The position numbers and the translations under genes were made by a program. A stretch of DNA of 64,000 nt, taken from positions 18,921 to 82,920 of the forward strand of contig JAURVB010014559.1 of assembly GCA_033002965.1 (NCBI GenBank), read 5' to 3'. Position 1 is the stretch's first letter. Each line of letters opens with the position of its first letter. Below the pieces are notes generated by a model that searched no databases, was not told the DNA's origin, and saw only the letters and a list, made by a program, of their open reading frames with translations. This stretch comes from Piper betle (Eukaryota > Streptophyta > Magnoliopsida > Piperales > Piperaceae). Positions 59,600 to 64,000 of this stretch are shown piece after piece.

Positions 59600-60290
59600 A
59601 CCAAAAATTCTCTCATTTTCCTCCTTCCTACTTGCCTCCCTTACCCTCTTTTCTAATTATTCAGTCATGTTCCGGCCAACCAGAAACGCTTTTGGCCAAT
59701 TCGACACCACCACCATCTTCCAACACTACTCCCATCACCTTTTCACTCCCATAACCTATTAAATTTGTGATATCATTCTTTATGAGTGATGTATAATATT
59801 TTGTGCCCATCTTGTATATATAACTTAATATCTTCTAACTTTTAACATTTTATATGCATTAAAAGAGTTAAATTTTATATTTGAAGATCAAAACTCTCTA
59901 GAATTTTGTACTTTGAGACTTGATATAGACTTGAACACCCAAATAGGGATTGGGCATTCAACCGTGCTTTCACTCGAAGACTTAATTATATTGAATTCAA
60001 AGTGAGTGAAAACTCCCCCGATGATAATGTGTAGAAATAAAATAAATTTTTTATTTCTTCATTTATCTTCTCCTATTTGACAAGGTTAAGGAACTCGTGA
60101 AGCTTCAATGCTACAAGGGTGCTTTAGTATAACCCATTCTCTAGCATTTTAACATGCACTCAGACACTATAGCAACAATCTAGAGTAATCCTGTGTGCAT
60201 CACTCCACTAGCACCGCACAAGTATTTCAAGCATCGTGAAGAGAATGTTCTGCACGTGCTAATTTGTGAGCAAACAATGTGATTCGATCA
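59600..60290 (+). repeat. Dispersed repeat R1, copy 2
   Basis: It matches 11030-11960 segment by segment in the same orientation (GGCCA-rich start, ACTCGAAGAC...AATTATA, ATAAATTTTTTATTTC, GTGCTAAT end). Probable LTR remnant. Confidence 0.55.
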
Positions 60291-60730
60291 AAATATTTTA
60301 GTGTAAAATTTGATGCCTCAATGCTTTTCTTAGTAAATTCATCCCCACGTGGCATTTTGTTGCTCATTTCAAGCCAAATATCTAAATCTGCTAATTTTAA
60401 TTACAATTAAGTTCTTTTATAATCTCCTAAATTATTCTTAAGATCTCTTATATTAGTTAAGTAGTGCACATATACAGTATTTTAAGGTGGGTTGATTCAA
60501 CTTGTGAAATAGTTTAGCCTTATCAATTCAAATAGTCTTTTTTTTATCTGATTCCATTTCAAAAGCTTTTGTGATGTTAAATGATATAAATAATAGCCTC
60601 TAAGTTCTAAATCAACTAATGAACTGGTTGTGAGTTGAACTCCAAGTTCAAGCAACAACTCAATACTACACTTCGTAGTTTAGTTGCAACGGCGCTCGCC
60701 GTCACTTGTATATATATATATATATATATC
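60291..60730. other. AT-rich intergenic DNA ending in (TA)n
   Basis: No gene; ends in a TA microsatellite (about 60709-60729) at the border of element B. Confidence 0.6.
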
Positions 60731-60831
60731 GCGCTACAGTGCACTGCATGAAAATGCAGCGCACTGGCAGCGCAATAAGTTCGGGCCGTTGGATGAAAAT
60801 CCAACGGCCCGGATTTGGTTTTTTTTTTTAC

Positions 60832-61250
60832 CCTCTCCTCCTCCCCCTGTTCACGCCATCCCCTCGGCGCCGCCCCACCCTTGGCCGGCCCCGGCCCCGT
60901 CCCGCCTCTGCCAGCAACCCTCCCCCCCACCTGCCCTGTTTCCCCCGCCCCGTCTGCCGCCTCACCCTCCGCCCGCAGCCTTCCCCCGACCTGCCTTGTT
61001 TCCCCCGCCTCCTTCGCCGCCGCTCCTTCCGCCGCCTCGCCCCCGCCCGACCCCTGCCCGCAGCCCTCCCCCCACCTGCCCTGCGTTCCCCCACCCCCGC
61101 CCGGTTCCCCGCCCCCCCCCCACTCCCGCCGTGGCCCCGCTCCCCGCCCTGTTCCGCCACCTTCCCCGGCCGCCCGTTTCACCCCCACCCCCGCCGCCGC
61201 CCTACCCATCGACCGAGCTCCTCCCCGCCGTCTGCTGCCCTAGCCACCTC
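60832..61250 (+). repeat. C-rich tandem arm of element B (left)
   Basis: Loosely repeated units with CTGCCCTGTTTCCCCCGCC and CCCGCAGCC(T/C)TCCCCC motifs. The complementary strand is rich in G runs. Inverted counterpart at 62640-63215. Confidence 0.75.
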
Positions 61251-61317
61251 CAGGTCGGCGTCACTTGCATCACCGTCGGCGGTGGCGCGACAAAACACAC
61301 AGGGAATGGAGGAGCGA

Positions 61318-62630
61318 TGGCAATTTCGTAATAAAAATTTTACTCGTTCCCGACTCGAGTCAAATTTAAGAAATAAATTTTAAAAATAAAATATAATAAA
61401 ATAAAAACTTGACTCGCTCCTTACTCGAGTCAATTTTATGAAATAAAATTTTAAAATAAAATAACATAAAATAAAAATTTGAATCGCTCCCCACCGACGC
61501 CGCCGCTTGCCGACCGCCTCCTTGCCGCCACCCACACCCTGCCCCCGTCCTCCTACACCTACTGCCCCCTGCCCTCCACTGGCCCAGGCCCCCTGCCTCG
61601 CCTCCTGCCACCCCCTGACCCCCTCTCCGCCTGTTTCACCACAATCGCGCACCGATGTCATGTGCAACACTGTCGACGGTGCCGCGAAAAAACAACGGGG
61701 CAAGCGGGAGGAGAGGGGGATGGTAATTTCGTAATAAAAATTTGACTCGGTCTCGAGTTAATATTACGAAATAAATATTAAAAATAATTTAAAAAAATAA
61801 AATATTATAAAATAAAAACTTGACTCGCTCCTGCTTGAGTCAATATTACAAACCCATAAAATAAAAACTTGACTCGCTCTCGCATGTGATCGATCCTAAC
61901 TCGAGTTAATATTATGAAATAAAATTTTAAAAAAATATAAAATAATTTTGTAATAAAAACTTGATTCAGTTTTGTTAAGGACCGAATCAAAATTTTATTA
62001 TAAAATTATTTTATTTTTTTAAAATTTATAAAATTTTATTTATTTCCTACGATTTCTTAAAATTTATAATAATTTCGTAATAAAAATTTGACTCTATCTC
62101 GACTCGAGTCAATAATATAAAATAATTTTTTTTAAAAAAATAAAATAATTTTGTAATAAAATCTTGACTCGAACTTGATTTGAGTCAATAGTATAAAATA
62201 AATTTTTTTAAAAAAAATATCATAATAAAATTTTAATTCGTTCTTGAGTCGAGTTAATATTACGAGATAATTTTTTTAAAAAAGAAAATAATTTATTAAT
62301 AAAAACTTGATTCGATCTCGACTTGAGTCAATAGTATGAAATTTTTTTTTAAAAAAAATTTTCCTAATATTATATCGAGTCAAAGTTTTATTAATAAATT
62401 AATTTATTTTAAAAAAATTTATTTCATACTATGGACTTAAGTCGAGATTGAATAAAGTTTTTATTACAAAATTACTTTATTTAAAAAAAATTATTTTATA
62501 TTATTGACTCGAGTCAGGACCGAGTAAAATTTTTATTTCATAAGATTTTATTTTTAAAATTATTTTGAATATTTATTTCATAATATTAACTCGGGATTGA
62601 GTCAAATTTTTATTACGAATTTGCCATCCC
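61318..62630. repeat. AT-rich minisatellite core of element B
   Basis: Units of roughly 60-80 bp pair a TTGACTC(G)...ACTCGAGTCAA phrase with ATTATGAAATAAAATTTT and AATAAAAACTTGACTCG. The phrase GATGGCAATTTCGTAAT opens the core at 61317 and again (with T for C) at 61721, and occurs inverted at 62616-62630. A second GC-rich island lies at 61490-61710. Units left of about 62000 run one way and many to the right run inverted, so the core itself is roughly palindromic. Confidence 0.8.
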
Positions 62631-63321
62631 CCTTCCACCCCGCCCTCCTCCACCCGCCCCTGTTTTTCGCGCCACCGTCGGCGGTGCTGTTGGTGACGCC
62701 GACGTGGGCGGTGCTGTTTATGACGCCGGCGTGGGGTTGGGGCGAAACGGGCGGAGAGGCGGAGGAAATCGGGGCGGCAGGGGGAGACGGCGTGGGGTGG
62801 GGGCGAAACTGGGGGAGGGAGTTGAAACAGGGCAGGGGGGTTGAAGTGTGGCCTTGGCGGTGCGGTCGGATGGGCACCCGACGGCGGCAGCGGGGCAGGG
62901 GCAGGCGGGGGTGGTGGGAAGGGGGGAAACAGGGAGGGGGCAAGGGCCGCCGGTGGGGGGGGGGGTGGAACAGGGCGGTCGGGGCAGGGCTGGGGCTACT
63001 GGGGGATGGCGATGCCCGGGGGGTGATGGCCCGGGGTGCGACGGCGAGGCGCAGGGGGACGGCGATGCCTGCGAAGGGGGCGGAATCCAGGGGGGGAACG
63101 GCGAGGGGAGGGCGCGGCAAGGGCGGGTGGGGGTGCGGCAGTGGCCGGGGCAGGCGGCGGCTGCCGGGTCGGCGGTAGTGGGCGGGAACAAGCGGGAAAG
63201 GGAGGCCTGATTTGCTTGGGGGCGTAGAAGGATGGGGGAGCCGTTGGATTTCGATCCAACGGCTCCCCTTCAATACGCTGCCTATGCGCTGCAAAACATT
63301 GCAGCGCATAGTAGCAAAATT

Positions 63322-64000
63322 GTATATATATATATAATGAAAAAATAATCATGAAAAAAATGACAACTCATGAATGACAAATGTTTACCTTTTAAAATTT
63401 TATCTTGAAAATAAGCTAATAATTAAAACAAAATAATCTGGAACCTAGAAATATTTTTATTGAACTTTATAATTGAATCCATTTTAGATTTTGAATGTAT
63501 CACATTATTAAATTGAGAGAGGTACCTTCTTCCATTATTTTATTAGTGGGGTCCGGTCTAATGTCCGCTGACATAATTATAATTATAAAAGTGGATATTA
63601 CGATCACAAAATTAAGATCTTTGAAGTTTAAGTTCGCAAATTTCTTTTACTGACTACATGTGACACTCGTGACATTAATATTTCATTTAGTCCTCTTCCT
63701 TGTTTTTGTATGTCCATCTACAGTGTGCGTTCTTAACAGAGCAAATAAAAATTATTCACCCTATTAAAGTAGTCTTCTATACTTCTATCTTCAATGGCTG
63801 AAGTGTGACGTCTTCATCACCTAACAAATTATTCAACTCGTCTTCATTTTACAAGAAGAAAACCATATCTCTTGAACCACTTAACAAATCTCTACAGAAA
63901 ATTTTTAATTAAATTCCTTCAAAATTCCATTATAAATCTGGGTAGGGTGCCAAATGTTGTGGACAATTAAAGCAGATTTATTTCAACTTACTTGAACGTC
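63322..64000. other. (TA)n and AT-rich intergenic DNA
   Basis: TA microsatellite at about 63322-63337, then no recognisable gene or repeat to the window end. Confidence 0.6.

Larger units (their letters stand above)
60731..63321. mobile_element. Element B: hairpin-ended inverted-repeat element with C-rich arms
   Basis: About 85 bp at 60731-60815 recur inverted at 63236-63320. Each end holds two successive hairpins: left 60737-60766 (13-bp stem, one mismatch, GAAA loop) and 60783-60810 (perfect 12-bp stem, GAAA loop); right 63282-63311 (perfect 13-bp stem, 4-nt loop) and 63235-63268 (perfect 15-bp stem, TTCG loop). C-rich arms (60832-61250; G-rich at 62640-63215) point inward. The centre is an AT-rich minisatellite with GACTCGAGTC units. 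TA microsatellites flank both ends. No transposase frame. Superfamily unknown; long frames in the arms are compositional. Confidence 0.8.

Noticed and set aside
60684..61383. Proline-rich frames of 142-225 residues on + and glycine-rich frames on -
   Set aside because: All reading frames are open because of the C-rich arm of element B; they start in a TA microsatellite and have no conserved motif.
62597..63352. Long overlapping frames of up to 235 residues on both strands
   Set aside because: These are the right G-rich arm of element B, again compositional.

Overview
This is plant nuclear DNA. It is AT-rich and full of microsatellites, LTR retrotransposon remains, hAT- and MULE-like elements and degraded gene pieces. 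The only genes that read intact are two-exon papain-type (C1A) cysteine proteases of the SAG12/SAG39-like kind, which points to a flowering plant. I cannot name the species from sequence alone.

Backbone: a same-strand (+) array of at least seven C1A protease loci. P1 (1145-2354) is a pseudogene with about four frameshifts. P2 (7464-8829) is intact, 350 aa. P3 (12914-20789) is a pseudogene with several lesions, split by a 6.2 kb Copia element that left a CCAAA target duplication. P4 (34906-37463) is intact, 344 aa, with a 1.5 kb intron. P5 (40280-41910) is intact, 341 aa. P6 (49550-50679) is intact, 345 aa. P7 (47963-48085) is only a C-terminal scrap. All six larger copies share one phase-1 intron that splits the Gly codon between papain Cys22 and the catalytic Cys25. 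P1-P4 form one close subfamily that also shares promoter and leader sequence; P5 and P6 are more distant. Products should be secreted or vacuolar proenzymes: signal peptide, I29 inhibitor propeptide, then a Cys-His-Asn protease.

Between the proteases: 5517-6183 and 48139-48748 are two copies of a hAT-type non-autonomous element with 8-bp target duplications and an internal tRNA-like Pol III box pair. 14152-20362 is Copia-1 (minus strand). 22646-27968 is an inverted-repeat-bounded unit carrying a broken FAR1/MULE transposase gene and a 3' piece of a plasma-membrane Ca2+-ATPase gene. 31153-31786 is a 320 bp tandem duplication. 39016-39612 is a LINE-type RNase H remnant. 44.8-47.7 kb and 51.2-52.2 kb hold related LTR-like repeats in opposite orientation. 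52725-57023 is Copia-2, 5'-truncated. 57031-57752 is a 5'-truncated LEA-like gene. 58147-59016 (minus) is a 5'-truncated GDSL esterase. 60731-63321 is a hairpin-ended inverted-repeat element with C-rich arms and a GACTCGAGTC-containing minisatellite.

The most unusual signals are: (a) two otherwise different inverted-repeat units (22.6-28.0 kb and 60.7-63.3 kb) that share one end architecture, namely a simple-repeat/(TA)n flank, two consecutive hairpins, then a long C-rich tract pointing inward; (b) a perfect 50 bp spacerless palindrome at 3502-3551; (c) Pol III-like A and B boxes inside the hAT elements; (d) the P3 locus, where lesions can be partly ordered relative to the Copia insertion; and (e) a promoter module conserved upstream of P1-P4 and present twice upstream of P2. 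Large uninterrupted frames in the C-rich tracts and microsatellites are compositional artefacts and are not annotated as genes.
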